Positions 1 through 11,241 are shown, numbered from the stretch's first letter. The stretch is DNA of 64,000 nt from Rhodotorula mucilaginosa (GCA_034406715.1 CP137866.1:1116001-1180000), one strand, 5' to 3'. The notes: generated from the letters alone by a model not told the origin. Made by a program: numbers and translations.

Positions 1-1000
1 CATGATGACCGAGTCGCGCCGCCGCCTCGAGTTGATCATGCCGATGACCGAGTTTAGCCCGGGCACCTGGGCCGCGACGCCGTTCATCCGCGACTGGATG
101 TTGGACAGGCTCGTCCGCTGCGCGGCAAACTCGGCTCGGGTCGCGTACGCTTGGCTACCAGGCGGACTCTTTTACGTCAGCACGCGAGGCGGCACAAGAG
201 GAGTCTCCCTCGAAAAGATTCCCTTTGTGCTCACCTGAGGGTATCGTCGGCCATCCTGTGGCTGTTGTCGATTCGCCCTCGCTCGGCGAGCAACGAGTCG
301 GTCACGGAGGCGCCGGTCGCGCTCTTGAAAGCGCTGTGTTGGCAAGTCTCCGCGTTAGCTTCAGAGGACACCGCCGGGAGGGATCGGGTGCAAGGTCCAC
401 GAAACGAACCTGATCTCTTCCCGAACGGAGCCGAGCAAGTTTGCCCTCTGTTCCGCATCTCTCAAGCTCGTCTTTCGACATTCGTCCTGATCAGTACGGT
501 TTCCCTCATGCGAGCAGTCAATATTCCAGCGAGAAAGGAATCGCACCTGCGTTCTCTGGAAGTCGCGGCGGTACTCTGCGAGGACGTCTCGATGCCGTTC
601 GAGGGCGTGGGTCGCTGACGCCGAGGGCGGAGGATGCGCCGTCGCGTGCAAGTTGGCGAGTCGGTCGATCTGGGCCGAGAACTTGTCTCGCCAGCGTTGT
701 GGTCGTCAGCCAGGAAGCAAGATCCGGCCCCACTTGGCGGGCGAGCGGGTGAGAGCAACAAGACGGCCCCGGCGCTGGCTCGGCCTACGGGTCCAGACAG
801 AGTAGAGAATGCTCACGGTGTTGAACGCAGCCGTGATCTCGTCCTCCAACTCTGTCCTCCTCGTCGCGAGGTCGTCCTTGACGAGCCCCGAAGCCGAGTA
901 ACTCGTCGACGCCGACGCGGCGAGCTTGCTGTAGCGGGTCAGGAGGGCGCTGCACTGCGCAGTCGACTGGTGCAGATCTCGCTTGACCGTCTCCATCGCT
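1..1000 (-). CDS. GOS1: Golgi SNARE Gos1 (GOSR1 family), partial, runs off left end
   Basis: Golgi v-/Qb-SNARE for intra-Golgi and ER-Golgi vesicle fusion (family knowledge). Seen on the minus strand, in order: an N-terminal helical segment opening with METVKRDLHQ (M codon 996-994); a block with ALERHRDVLAEYRRDFQRTQ near 590-530, matching the family's QRHRDILQDY...HEFHKT segment; LLGSVREEI near 440; the SNARE heptads with ASVTDSLLAERGRIDNSHRM near 320-250; and an SRRRRDSVIM stretch at 5-35 that sits just before the membrane anchor. The anchor lies outside the window. At least four exons are needed. One donor is at 816 (exon to 817, ending in ACC) and the best phase-0 acceptor precedes a TTC TCG codon pair near 690. 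A CAG lies two bases upstream of the 996 methionine, so a short first exon further upstream is likely and the true start is not fixed. The gene is divergent from the YVC1-like gene. Confidence 0.82.
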
Positions 1001-1140
1001 GCAAGCGCGTGATCAGGTGCGCAGGCGAGTGCGGAAGGCAGAAGTGTGTATCAGCGAACTCGAGACTCTTTCACCTCCTGTTCACCCCACGGAGGAAGCA
1101 ATCCGAGCGAGGAGAGGGCACAAGGAAAGTACAGGACGCC

Positions 1141-3877
1141 ATGGTCAAGTCGAGCGCAGCCGGCTATGCTCCGTCGCCTTCTCGCGACGCGTTCGCTTCG
1201 CCGCCTCTTCCTCCCGACGCAGCAGCCGGCGACAACGAAGCGGCCCGTCCGCGCGACCCTTTGCTTTCCAGCGCCATCTCGCTCGCTGCGGCCGAACCCG
1301 TCTTTCCCTTGCTCCAGCGCGTCCGCGCCGAAGTCGAACGCGTCGTCGACACGCCCCTCTCATGGGACCAACTGCGCTCGCCGACGCTCAACTTTTCCGT
1401 CGTCAGGCCGCTCGTGCTCAAACTTACGCGGGGAGAGAGACCGGCCATCTCGCTCATCTATTGCTTGCTCGTCGTCCGCGCCCACTTTCTCGAACGAGCC
1501 GACGAGGACCTCGCCTTCGCGTAAGTTTCGCGCATGTCTGGTCGCCAACGTTGATTGCTGCATGTTGTGCCGGACTGATTGACGCGACCGCTCGTCACCC
1601 GCAGCATTGTGAACACCTCTCGCGCCGACCTGTGCGAGCTCCTCGCGATCAAGGGCTTGTCGGCCTACGGCGTCGCCCCGAAGAGCTACGAGCTGCTGCA
1701 CGTTTTGACGACCGCGTTCAACCCCTTTGCCGGCGCGACCCTCGACATGTTTGACCCGGACGAAGACGTCGATCCAGAGGCGCTGCAAGAGATGGAAGAC
1801 TTTGGGCGCCACCAGAGCAGTAACGCGCTCGAACTCGCGGTCCTGTCCAAGGCGAAGCGGTTCGTCAAGAACGCGCTCGTCCAGCAGGTCATCTCGGCGA
1901 TCGATACCGGAGCCGTCATCTACACGCCCGAATCGTCTCATGCCCTGATCCAGGACAACTACAAGTCCCGCCCGGTCGTCCAAGTGTACGACTGGCGCCA
2001 GCGACCGTTCCTCGACCACCACCTTCTGCGCATTCCTCGCATCCGAGGCCGCGTCGAGCTCTTCACTTTTGCGTCCATGCTCGCGCTCTTCCTGATCGTC
2101 GAGACGACGTATTCCCTAAACCATATCAACCTGTGGGAGGCACTCTTCATCGCCTGGGGACTCGGGTTCGCGCTCGACGAATGGTCCTCCCTGCAGCAAG
2201 ACGGCCTGACGACCTACTTTGGCGGCGCGTTCAACGTCCTCGACTCGATCTGGTGCCTCGTCTACTTTGCCTACCTCGGTCTGCGCGTTGTCGGACTCCG
2301 CACGAGCGACGAGTCGATCAACATGCTCGCGTTCGACACGCTCGGTCTCGGCGGTTGTGTCCTTCTCCCGAGGTTGACCATCTCGCTCCTGCGCGGCAAC
2401 GTCGTGCTCCTCGCACTCAGCAAAATGATTCGAGAGTTTAGCGTCTTCATGGTGAGCAGTCGCGAGCGCGAGTGCGAAGACTTTCAAGTGCTCGCAACGC
2501 TGCTGATGACTTACGCTCGTCACAGGGTCTTGCGTTCTTGACGGCTTCCGGGTTCTTGTGCACTTTCCGTATTCTCAGTCGCGGAAACGGCAATTGGGAC
2601 CTCGGGCACATTGCCTGGCTCATGCTCAAGGTCAGTCCCCCCTCCGCCTCGGTCTGCATCAAGATCCGATCAATATAAGGAAGGAACGCTCGACTGAGTG
2701 CGCAACTTTGCTCGCAGATCTGGCTCGGCTCGGCATTTCTCGGCTTTGACGCCGCTCAACAGGTGCGCGCTTTACTCGGGAGACCAAGGTTCTGTCGCTG
2801 GCGTGCAGCTTGCTGACCCTCGGCGGCTCCCAGTTCCATCCGTTCTTCGGTCCGATCCTCATGACGCTGTTTGCGATCCTTGCGCAAACCCTACGTATGC
2901 CTTTTTGTACTGCGCGGAGTCGGCTGAAAAGCGCTGACCCAGACTTTCTACCGACAACAGTCCTCACGATACTCATCTCGCTCTTGAGTTCAACGTTCGC
3001 TGCCGTACAAGCGAACGCAGATACCGAGATCGTGTACCAGATGGCACTTCGTGCGTTGGATTCACCCTCAGTCCTGACAAGCTCGGAGCGGGACTCTGAC
3101 TGAACAGGACTTCCCCGCGTAGGCACGGTGGAGCGCGCCAAAGCCGACCCGCTCACATGCTACGCTCCACCGCTCAACACCCTCGCGCTCGTCATCCTCC
3201 TCCCGTTCCGCTACTGCTCGTCCCCGCGCACGCTGCACAAAGTCCAAGTCTACCTCGCGCGACTCCTGAACTTGCCTATCCTGCTCTGCCTGGCCCTGCA
3301 CACTCGTGCGACGTACCACAAAAGGTCGACCTTGTTCCTCGCTGCGCAACGCACGAGTCGACTTTTGGCCAGGATTCCGAGGACGGTGCTCGGCGGAGTG
3401 GTACCGATGTTGGAAGGGTCCGTCGAGCAGGTCGCCAAGGAGGTCTTTGAACGTCAGATTACGGAACAAGGTCGCCGAGTCGCCAGCATCGACGACGCGA
3501 CGCCGCCTGAAGCCGAACCCGTCACGACCGACTCGAGCAGCGACAAGGGCAAGGGCGCTGCGTCGACTTCCCAAAAGACCAAGGATCGGACCGGCTCGCT
3601 CGGCTCTCTCAACTCGCCACTCGCGCTCATCTTTGGCCATCAAGCGACGGCGGGCATCGCTCACCCGGCTTCGCGAAGCCAGTCTCTGCCCGTGATTGGC
3701 GACCAGAACCTCGAGAACCGGCTGTCCCGCATCGAAGAGGCTCTGCAGATCCTCGTCGGCGAAGTGGTCAAGTCGAGCCCCGGTGTAGCCAAGGACGACG
3801 ACGTGGAAGGAGGGTCGGCTTCCTCCAAGACGGCAGAACCGCTGAAGGATCTCTCTGGGCGCCTAGAGGAGCTTTAG
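1141..3877 (+). CDS. YVC1: YVC1-like vacuolar TRP cation channel
   Basis: Fungal vacuolar TRP channel that releases Ca2+ from the vacuole (family knowledge). Proposed exons: 1141-1520, 1605-2451, 2526-2630, 2718-2762, 2834-2894, 2961-3050 and 3123-3877, giving 760 aa against about 675 in yeast. The N-terminal cytosolic domain (about residues 1-290) includes a VYDWRQRPFLDHH stretch. Hydrophobic segments follow in exons 2-6: FTFASMLALFLIVETTY, the LWEALFIAWGLGFAL region, the SIWCLVYFAYLGLRVV region, GLAFLTASGFLC, then a pore region around WLGSAFLGFDAAQQFHPFFG and a last helix, LLLTILISLLSSTFAAVQA. The C-terminal tail after residue 560 is polar and ends in a predicted coiled coil (ENRLSRIEEALQILVGEVVK). 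The last intron has two in-frame acceptors, at 3107 and 3122, so five residues are uncertain. The start is the first ATG in frame, preceded by the shared promoter with GOS1. Confidence 0.9.
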
Positions 3878-4018
3878 TGATCATCGGCCCCTGTACCTGC
3901 AATTGTCATACTTTTTTTTTGCGCGCTTTGACGCAGTGCGTGTGCGTGACATTCTCTCTACCACCGTCGTGGAAGCTGGGTTTCGTTCGCGTCTCAAAAC
4001 GGCGTTGCAGGTGTTAAA

Positions 4019-4991
4019 CTACGGATCATGCTTCTCGATCCATTCGAGGAGAGCCGGACTGCGCTCGAGGGCTGGTCGCAAGGCATCGTCGCATGCGCGG
4101 GGGAGAATCTTGATGATGGAAAGAAGAGCGTAGAGAAGGGCGTCGAGTTTTGACGGGCCGCTGCAAACGAAACATTTGTAATCAGACACGACTGCTTGTC
4201 GTGAAGTGAGAGAAAGGCGCCCACCTCGCGCCATCGAACCAGTCAGAATTCTGCGCCGCCTGAGCCTTGACTTCGAGGGCATCGATTGCCTCGACCGCTT
4301 CGCGCTCCACCTCGTCCAAATCCAGAGCGACCGCCTTGCCGCTCTTGCCTCCCCGTAACCGCTTGATCTCGTCGATCCGATCGGAGCGGTCGTTCCACGT
4401 CAGATAGACGTGTGCGACCGATGACAGGAAGGGTCGCGAAACGGTCGGGACAACCTCGGGAGCGACCGAGGCGGGGGAGAGGTAGAGCGCGGCGAGAACG
4501 GCGGGAAGGAGAGTGGTCAGGACGAGGGAGAGGTAAGCCTGGTGAGATGGCTCGGCAGAAGCGTCTGTGTGCGGGACATCTTTGTCAGCTGTTTCTGCCT
4601 CGAAAAGAAACAGAGATGCCGGGAACCGACCTTTCTTGTCCGTCAGGTGGGAAGCAATCCAGGCGTCGAGTTCGTCGCCCGTCAACAAGTCGCCGCTCGG
4701 AGTATGCAGCGCCGGCACCCGTCCCTCGGGCGAGCTCTCCTTGCCGTCCCAGTCGAGCCAGCGCGTCTCTGCTCCACCGAACGCGAATCGGGCGTAGGCT
4801 TGTGCCGCCCGACAGAGCGGGTCGAGCGATTCCGAGTGCCCGATCGGCGGAGGCCCGTAGGCCCAGATCTTGGGCTTTGCCGGCGTCTGTTGGTACGCCT
4901 CCTCGGGTTCAGGCAGCGTGACGAGCGGGAACTTTGCGTAGAAGTGAGCGAGCGGTGACGGAATCGGGACACTGGGTCGTCCGAACGGCAT
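4019..4991 (-). CDS. metaxin-like mitochondrial outer-membrane protein (Sam35/Sam37 type)
   Basis: Metaxin-type proteins belong to the mitochondrial SAM/TOB complex that inserts beta-barrel proteins in the outer membrane (family knowledge). The start is MPFGRPSVPIP at 4991-4989; an upstream in-frame ATG at 5135 is possible but lies in unconserved sequence. Visible are a thioredoxin-fold-like N-terminal half (KPKIWAYGPPP, then RWLDWDGKESSPEGRVPAL and GDLLTGDELDAWIASHL) and a GST-C-like half ending WFDGASGPSKLDALLYALL, the signature-like stretch of the metaxin C-terminal domain. The last intron (donor near 4211, acceptor just before the CGGCCCGTC exon near 4161) joins GAS to GPSKLD. A 66-nt in-frame stretch, 4565-4630, has a CTGAC branch-like site and a CACACAG end and is probably an intron too, though its donor (GTCGGT) is weak. 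Which SAM subunit this is cannot be told from sequence alone. Confidence 0.72.
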
Positions 4992-5135
4992 GGTGGGTAG
5001 GATCTGCGAGGCTTTGTGGCGGTCCCGAAATGCTCGTGTGCTCTGTGCGTTTCTGGGCGAGCACGCTATGGTTCGTGTGAAGCGGAGATCCTCGCACTCT
5101 CGACGCGGAACAAGGACGAGAACTTCATCGGTCAT

Positions 5136-5519
5136 CGACGTCCGACCCGGTTTATAGTCAGCTGGCTGTCGAAGTCCGTGCCGGCTATCGAGTACTCACG
5201 GGCTCTATGCTGAATGGGTCCATATCCACAGAAACTACTCTTTGCTTCGCCGGAACTCGTCTCCGTGCCCCTGCTCGTTCAGACTCTTTCACGCTCCACA
5301 ACTGGTCGACAAGATGGCTAAGGCGTACCGTCCCGGGCTCTAGCTGCGCTGGGTGCGGGCACGTGCGGGCTTGTGCGCGTGCGCACGAACCTCCGCGGAC
5401 AAGCCGACAAATCCGCCCCGGTCTCGAGCCTTCCCGCCTCCCCGCCTCCCCGACCTCTTGTGCTCGCCTGGCTCAGGCTGTTCTTCCCTCCTAAAAGCTT
5501 GTTCTCCCCGTCTCCCGTC
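5136..5519. other. intergenic region, promoter of gene E
   Basis: There is no convincing gene in this 384-bp stretch between the divergent metaxin-like gene and gene E. It holds the ACCTCCGCGGA element annotated separately, followed by a C-rich, pyrimidine-rich leader. Confidence 0.5.
5389..5399 (+). promoter_or_regulatory. ACCTCCGCGGA element upstream of gene E
   Basis: An 11-bp element 121 bp before the predicted start of gene E. It sits in a longer block (5379-5407) that recurs on the minus strand at 20383-20410 upstream of gene D. The same core is found upstream of genes A (one change), B, C and D. The CCGCGG centre is palindromic. Function as a binding site is inference. Confidence 0.45.
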
Positions 5520-6715
5520 ATGTCCTTGGCCGAAGGGGTTCTCCGGTCTGGGCCGGAAAAGCAGCCGAAACTCAGTGAAGTGCGGCTGGACCATGCAGCC
5601 AGCCTCTGTTTTCTTTTAACCCCTAGAGTGACTTCCGCTGACTGCCACCGCCTGCCCACTCCAGCGTGAATATCAGGTCCTCAGAGACCTCTCGAAATCT
5701 ATTCAAGACACAAGCAACGGCAATGCAAGCCGCAGAACCGCCTGTCTCAAATTCCTGCAACTTGCCCGGTCCCAAGCCATGTACCGACCCGATTACGACA
5801 CTCTGATGGAACGCCTGACGAATCAGTCTACTGTGGTAAGTCTATGTACCTTGTAGCTGTCCCACTGTCTGTTCTGACGTTGCTATCCTACATTTAGCCA
5901 AATTCAACCACCTTACAGAGGAAGCCATGGACCAAATCTCCCGTGGGAAAGCATCCGACCCCGAGGACCACATCTACGACGGCACCGCTTGAGCCAGCGA
6001 AGCCGCCCCAACCCCGTCATTCAGCGCCAGTACGTTCCGCTACGCGTTCATCTGCGCGGACACCTGCACCACCGGAGCAGCCAGCGCTTAGTGAAGTAAG
6101 CAGGCACATGTGCAACTGCATTCTCCACCGACTTTGACACTGACTATTCACCAAATCAGCACGAATTCGATACGCTCTGGGGGCTCATGTTGAGCATTCA
6201 AGATACTACTCCTACGAGTCTCGTTCACAGGACACAGCTTCGTGACTTCCTGTTCCAAGCTCGCAACAAACCCATGCCCCGCCCCAGCTATCATGTCCTT
6301 GTGCAGCGCCTGACAAACCAGACTGAGGTGGTAAGTGGCTCTCCAGCTGCTGTGACTGTCAAAGCATGTTCGCTGATGCTGGGTTCAGCCCAACATGGTA
6401 TCCTTGATGGCGAAGCCGCGGACCTTTGAACTTGCCTGCAATACTGCAAGGTCACCTCCGCCAGAGAGTTCCGCTACGGCCGGCAGCGCGTCCAAAACCA
6501 CTCCCGCGGCGGAACCTTGTGCGGCTGCTTACACTGCAGAAGCGTCGTCTGCACCTCCTGAAAACAATGATGACGCAGGGAGATGGCAGGATCTCATCGA
6601 CTGGCACCAATCGGAACATCCGCAACCGCAACACTCCCTTGGTTTCCGTCCTGCTTTAGGTTACCGCGCTGCGAGAATCTACGGGTACACACATCCCAGA
6701 CTGTGCATCAACTAG
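5520..6715 (+). CDS. unknown protein E with duplicated exon module (308 aa); SLG-RAAR family
   Basis: Not recognised. Proposed exons are 5520-5579, 5665-5835, 5898-6095, 6160-6330 and 6389-6715, all joined in phase 0. Exons 2 and 4 are both exactly 171 nt and encode the same 57-residue module: REYQVLRDLSKSIQD... and HEFDTLWGLMLSIQD..., each continuing with a helical [L/F]xxFLxxAR segment, a YxxLxxRLTNQ segment and ending in TV or EV before a proline. Each module is preceded by a short segment ending in PxLSE and followed by a low-complexity Pro/Ser/Thr/Ala linker. The C-terminus reads SLGFRPALGYRAARIY, matching the C-termini of genes C and D (17.8-20.2 kb). E lacks the N-terminal domain of C and D. 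There is no signal peptide or membrane segment. The start is the only ATG giving a short first exon whose end (KLSE) mirrors the end of exon 3 (ALSE). Function unknown; the exon model rests on the internal duplication and the paralogues. Confidence 0.62.
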
Positions 6716-6902
6716 CTGAAGGACACTGAGCACTTCCTTCTTTTGTCTTGCGTCACGCTGTGGTAGATCCTCTTTATCCTTTCTTGCTCACTGTGCCCGT
6801 TCCTCCTCTGCGGTTCCCTTCGAAAACTGGCCAAAGCTCTCGTTCAGGGATGCAAGCGAGTAGTGTGGGTAGAAAACGCCTCTTCAGTAAAGAGCGGCAG
6901 CA

Positions 6903-9813
6903 CTACCACCAACCGTCCGCACCGGGTCCGCTTCCCTGAGGAGGAGGCGCGCCGTACGCTGCCGGGTTGGCGTACCAGCCCGCCGCACCTTGTCCGCCCG
7001 GAGGAGGCTGTTGCGAGGGTTGACCGAAAGCCTGCGCCTGCGGACCAGGCAAGAACCGCGGGTTGATGTGACCGCCTCGGGGGTCCGCGACCGGCGGTGC
7101 GCTGCCTCGGTAGGCTGCGCCGGCGTTCCAGGAAGGAGCATGCGGCGAGTAGCCGCCTGCGTTGCTGCCGCTGCCCTCGGCCGGATAAGCTGCCGCAGGG
7201 TTGTAAGCGCCGTAGGCTCCCGCTGCGGGCGCTTGCGGGTAGTAAGGATGTTGCTGCGCGTGGTGGTGTTGCATTCCGCCGTACGCCTCGGGTCGGTATC
7301 CGTACGCTGCAGCACCTTGCGCATCTGCCATGGGCGGCGTCGGCCGACTTGACGACGCATCGTTGGTCGCCCACGGTTGTTGACGAGGTTGTTGGTAGGG
7401 AGAAGAGGATGCGCTGCCGGCCGCTCTGGGCGCAGGAGCAGCAGGGGAAGGAGCGGACGGCGAGCCAGCCTGCTTCGGCGAGTTGGCAGCGGGCTGGAAA
7501 CGGAAGTCGGTGTGCGGCGCAGCAGCGGCGCCAAAGGTGAAATTCGACGAGCTTTCAGAAGCGGCGGGAGCAGTCGCGACTCCAGCGGACATTCGGACCG
7601 GTCCGTCGACGCCCGCATCGGGACCGAAATCGGTGTCGAACGAAGGTCGGGAGGGCAAGCCGGCGGGTGATCCGCCTGGCGGACCTGCTCGCGAAGGCAA
7701 GGGAGCCACGTTCCTTCCACCTCGACCGCGCGGCGCTTCTCCACGTCCCCGCCCACGACCACGGCCACGTTCGCGCTGACCTCCTCGCTGCGTCGAGCCA
7801 GCACCTCCACGTCCGCTTCCTCTCGTCGATCCTCCGCGACCAAACCCAGTCGACCCCGGCCGTTCTTCACCCTCCTCCGCCGAGTCACTGCCCTCGCCCG
7901 AGCTGAACTCGAATTCGACCTCCTCACCGGGAGCGAGGTTCGCGCCCGTATCCCGCTCAAACATGCGACGACCGACTCGGCCAGGCGGAGGCTTGTCGCC
8001 GAAGGCGGTACGGTCGCTCGACGAGGACGAGCCGGCGGCGGCGGCAGACATGGGCGCCGCGCTCGGAAGGGCCGAAGTCACGAATGACGAAGGTTCGAGA
8101 GCGTCGGCGTACGAGACGGAAGGTCGAGCGGGGAGCAGGCTTGTCGGGACAGGAGAGGGCTGATGCGGCGCAGGCGTCGCGGACTGACGGGCGTTTCGGC
8201 CTGCTCCAGAAGGGCCCGGGGTAGCAGACTGGGTCCGAGAGCGTCGGCTGTTTAAGTAATTTGTGGTCAGCCTCCTTGAGGAAAGAGGAGAGGAGCGGGC
8301 ACCGGGAGAAAAGGACGTACTCGGCTTTCAGCCTCCGGCGGTACTCGGCCTCCTCCTCGTCATCACTGAACTCCATCTCGTGCGCGGCGACCTCCTCGTC
8401 CCAGATATTACTCGCATCGCTGCCCTTCAACGCGCGGAGGTCGCGAGTAAAGACGAAAGAGGCGAGGTTCGGGGCGTAAAAAGTAGGGCGGCCGAGGCTG
8501 AAGATGGTAGGATCGGGAGGTGCAGTCGCCGGGAAGCGGATCGAGTAGAACGGCTGCTGCACAGAGCCAAACGTCTCAAAGATCTGTGTGTGCGTCGTTT
8601 CAGCGGAAGACACATCGGAGACGCGCATGAGCATGGCGCATGGGCAGGATGTCAAAGGCAAGAGGGCACGCACGTTTCCGATGACGGTCCTGTCCTCCCA
8701 GCAGACAACGGTGCCTTCATCGAGTACCCTATAGTTCCCGCTCGTGTCGGCGCGGATGACGACGACGTTCTCGATCACGCTCTCGACCTTGCCAAACTTT
8801 GCGAGTTCGACCGCCTCGTCGAGTTTCTGCACGCTCGGAAGCGCAATCTCTGGCTCGGCGATCTCGTGTTCGGTTTTGGGAGCGGTCTTGGAAGACATGA
8901 CGCCCGACTCGCCGTCGTCGTCGTCATCGATCATGTCGTCAGAAGGGGAAACGGCACGCTGTCCGCGCCCGCGGCGGTTGCGCTGACGGCCGGCAGCTTG
9001 TGGCGCGGCCATAGTCGAGTCCGATTCGCTGGAGGAATCCGAGTCGGAGGAGTCGGAGGACGAGGACGAGTCGCTGTTGGATTGGGGCATCAGAGGACAA
9101 GGTCCTCAGTTTCCATCATCCGGAACGCAAGACAAACACGAGGCGACTCACGCTTCCATCTTGACGTCGTCTGCCACTTGTTCCGCCTTGATGGGCGCAT
9201 CTCCCGCGATTTCGCCCTCCTCTTGCAGCTCGGCTTGGCCCGCCACCGGTTCGCGCTTGACACCCATCTTTTCCATTTCCTGCTCGACCTGAACGAGTTC
9301 GTCTCGTCTCTTGGCCGCCTCTGCTTGCATTCCCGCTCCTGTGGTCTTCTCACTGTCGACGGCCATCGCCGCCTTGGCCTTGAGCTCTTTGACAACGTCT
9401 GCGATTTCGCGAGAGCCGGTCGCCTGTCCGCGCTTTTCGAGGGCCGCCGAGTCGACAGTCTCGGGTTGATTCGCGCCGAGAGCCATGATGTGGGCAATGT
9501 CGGCGGGGACTGCAGCGGCTTCGACGACTTGTGGTGGCGGACGAGCGGGCAGACCGGGAACCTTGAACGTCTCTGCTGCTGCAGGTGCGGCTGCCGTCTC
9601 TTGCTCTTCGACTTGAGCCGGGGCTGAAGTCGGAGCGTCGTGCTTCATCTCGTCGTCGACATGTCCGTCGTTTGACCGCGTAGCTGTGTCGCTGGATGGA
9701 GCTTCCTGCGTCGGTGCGGTCGAGCTGTCGAGCGGTGCAGCTGGCGACGCCTCGACGGCTGTCGCTTCCAGTTGCTCGGTCGGATCCGCCTGTTGTGATT
9801 GGCCCTGACCCAT
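6903..9813 (-). CDS. NAF1: H/ACA snoRNP assembly factor Naf1
   Basis: Naf1 loads the H/ACA snoRNP core during biogenesis and is later replaced by Gar1 (family knowledge). Introns read on the minus strand: 9074-9151, 8584-8673 and 8248-8320. The Gar1/Naf1 beta-barrel domain is clear: VESVIENVVVIRADTSGNY, LDEGTVVCWEDRTVIGN, then IFETFGSVQQPFYSIRF and IFSLGRPTFYAPNLASFVF, ending near GSDASNIWDEE. Before it is a long acidic/Ala-rich N-terminus starting MGQGQSQQADPTEQ (9813-9811), with a serine/aspartate run. After it are an RGG/RGR-type Arg-Gly cluster near 7720-7800 and a long Pro/Gly/Ala/Tyr/Gln-rich tail ending DGWW. The first intron joins an upstream exon (9152-9813) in frame to the Ser/Asp run; without it a shorter start at 9090 is possible. 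The gene is divergent from EF-Ts with about 246 bp between starts. Confidence 0.87.
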
Positions 9814-10059
9814 GTTGACTAGGCTTCTGCTAGTCAGTCCTTGAGTGTAGGGAGCAGGAGAAGCTCTGGCAAGTCGAAAGAGCTGATGACAATTTTCGCG
9901 CGGAAGCAATCGCGAATGTCAACCTCTGAAGCTCACTTTGCACCAGCAGCGCACGGCCGTACACCAGCTGACCGTGAGTAGAGCTAGCTGGGATTGGCCA
10001 CAAGAGACGGACGACTGACCCTGCCAGCCTCCCGCCGAAACAGAGAGCGCCAATCGACA

Positions 10060-11241
10060 ATGCGCCCGCCTGCACCGAGTCTCGTTCGTCCCTGGCTCGC
10101 ACACGCGTTGCCCGCACGGGGCCCACGCGTACAGGCAAGAGTCAGGCTGTTCGCGAGCACCTCGGCGACCCGCGCCGAGCCGCAAAAAGTGCCCGTCGCG
10201 CTCATCTCGAAGGTCCGCGCCGCTCGTCCCGGAACGCCCCTCTCGCTCGCGAAATCGGCCCTCGTCGCAGCCAACAACGACCTCGATGCCGCTCTCGCCT
10301 GGATCTCCAAGCAGGCAGCCGAATCGGGCGCCAAGAAAGCCGAGAAACTCGCGTCCAGGACGGCCGAGCAAGGTCTCGTCGCTGTTGCGGTCCTCGCCGA
10401 CGGAACCGGTCAAGTCGGAGTTCGCGCGGCGCTCGTCGAACTCCGGTGCGAGACCGACTTTGTCGCGCGGACGGACGAATTCCGAGAACTCGCAGAAGGG
10501 ATCGCGCGCAGCCTCGCCTACTTTGCCGAGCCGACCACCGCAAACTCCGCCTCCGCCTCCCTGACCAAACTCGACACCACGAACGACCTCGTCCTCGAGA
10601 CCCCCGTCGTCCCGTCTCCGGCACGAGTCGCCGCCCTCGCCGAATCGGGCAACTCGGTCGCGGCCGCCGCGTCGCAAGAGACAGTCCGGTCCAGCCTCGC
10701 GCAGATCGTTTCTCGCCTCGGCGAAAACATCCGCCTCCACCGCGCGGCGAGCATCTCGCTCGAACCCGGCTTGCCGTCATCGTCCTCCTCCACGACTCAG
10801 CCGAGGTACCTCGCCTCTTCGTACCTCCACGCTTCCAAGACGCCCGCCGACGCGGCTGCGAGCGGAGTCCAGTCCGGCACGCTCGGCGGTCTCGTCCTCG
10901 CACGCCTAGCCGCTTTCCCTGACGGGACCGCTCGTCCCGAGACGACCGAAGTCAAAGGACTCTTGCGCGCCCTCGCTCGCCAGGTCGTCGCCGTCCCGAC
11001 GGAATCCGTTCGAGCCACCGCTGCCAGCGCAGCAGAGGGCGAGCAGAGTTTGGCGCTGTACGAACAGCCGCTCATCACGCTCGCACCTTCGCCCAAGTTC
11101 GAGTTCGAGGCCGGAAGCAAGGTCGCGGATGTTCTGGCCAAGTGGAGCGAGCTGCGCGGCCTGCAGCAGGGACAAGGCCTCGAGGTGGTTGAGGTGGCGC
11201 GGTGGGAGCTCGGAGCCGCCGAAGCGGATGCAGCCGAGTAG
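10060..11241 (+). CDS. TSF1: mitochondrial elongation factor Ts
   Basis: Nucleotide-exchange factor for mitochondrial EF-Tu (family knowledge). A single-exon reading frame of 393 aa. The N-terminus is Arg/Ala/Pro-rich and basic (MRPPAPSLVRPWLAHALPAR), consistent with a mitochondrial presequence. A UBA-like segment follows (KVPVALISKVRAARPGTPLS, then AKSALVAANNDLDAALAWI), then the EF-Ts core with VELRCETDFVARTDEFRELA, the family's hallmark around the conserved CETDFV. The rest is divergent and Ala/Ser-rich but keeps the alternating strand/helix pattern. The start at 10060 is chosen because it begins the presequence; an in-frame ATG at 9994 lies in the promoter shared with NAF1. Confidence 0.9.
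   Translation: MRPPAPSLVRPWLAHALPARGPRVQARVRLFASTSATRAEPQKVPVALISKVRAARPGTPLSLAKSALVAANNDLDAALAWISKQAAESGAKKAEKLASRTAEQGLVAVAVLADGTGQVGVRAALVELRCETDFVARTDEFRELAEGIARSLAYFAEPTTANSASASLTKLDTTNDLVLETPVVPSPARVAALAESGNSVAAAASQETVRSSLAQIVSRLGENIRLHRAASISLEPGLPSSSSSTTQPRYLASSYLHASKTPADAAASGVQSGTLGGLVLARLAAFPDGTARPETTEVKGLLRALARQVVAVPTESVRATAASAAEGEQSLALYEQPLITLAPSPKFEFEAGSKVADVLAKWSELRGLQQGQGLEVVEVARWELGAAEADAAE

Noticed and set aside
4992-5135. Upstream start of the metaxin-like gene at 5135
   Set aside because: The additional 48 residues are Arg/Cys-rich and unlike a mitochondrial outer-membrane protein N-terminus; MPFGRPSVP is the better start.
6904-7960. Long overlapping minus-strand frame of 358 codons within NAF1
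   Set aside because: It is an out-of-frame reading of the GC-rich NAF1 tail; the NAF1 frame is fixed by the RGG cluster and splicing to the Gar1-like domain.
8263-9627. 454-codon plus-strand frame antisense to NAF1
   Set aside because: It lies opposite conserved NAF1 exons and reads as shadow sequence without any domain.
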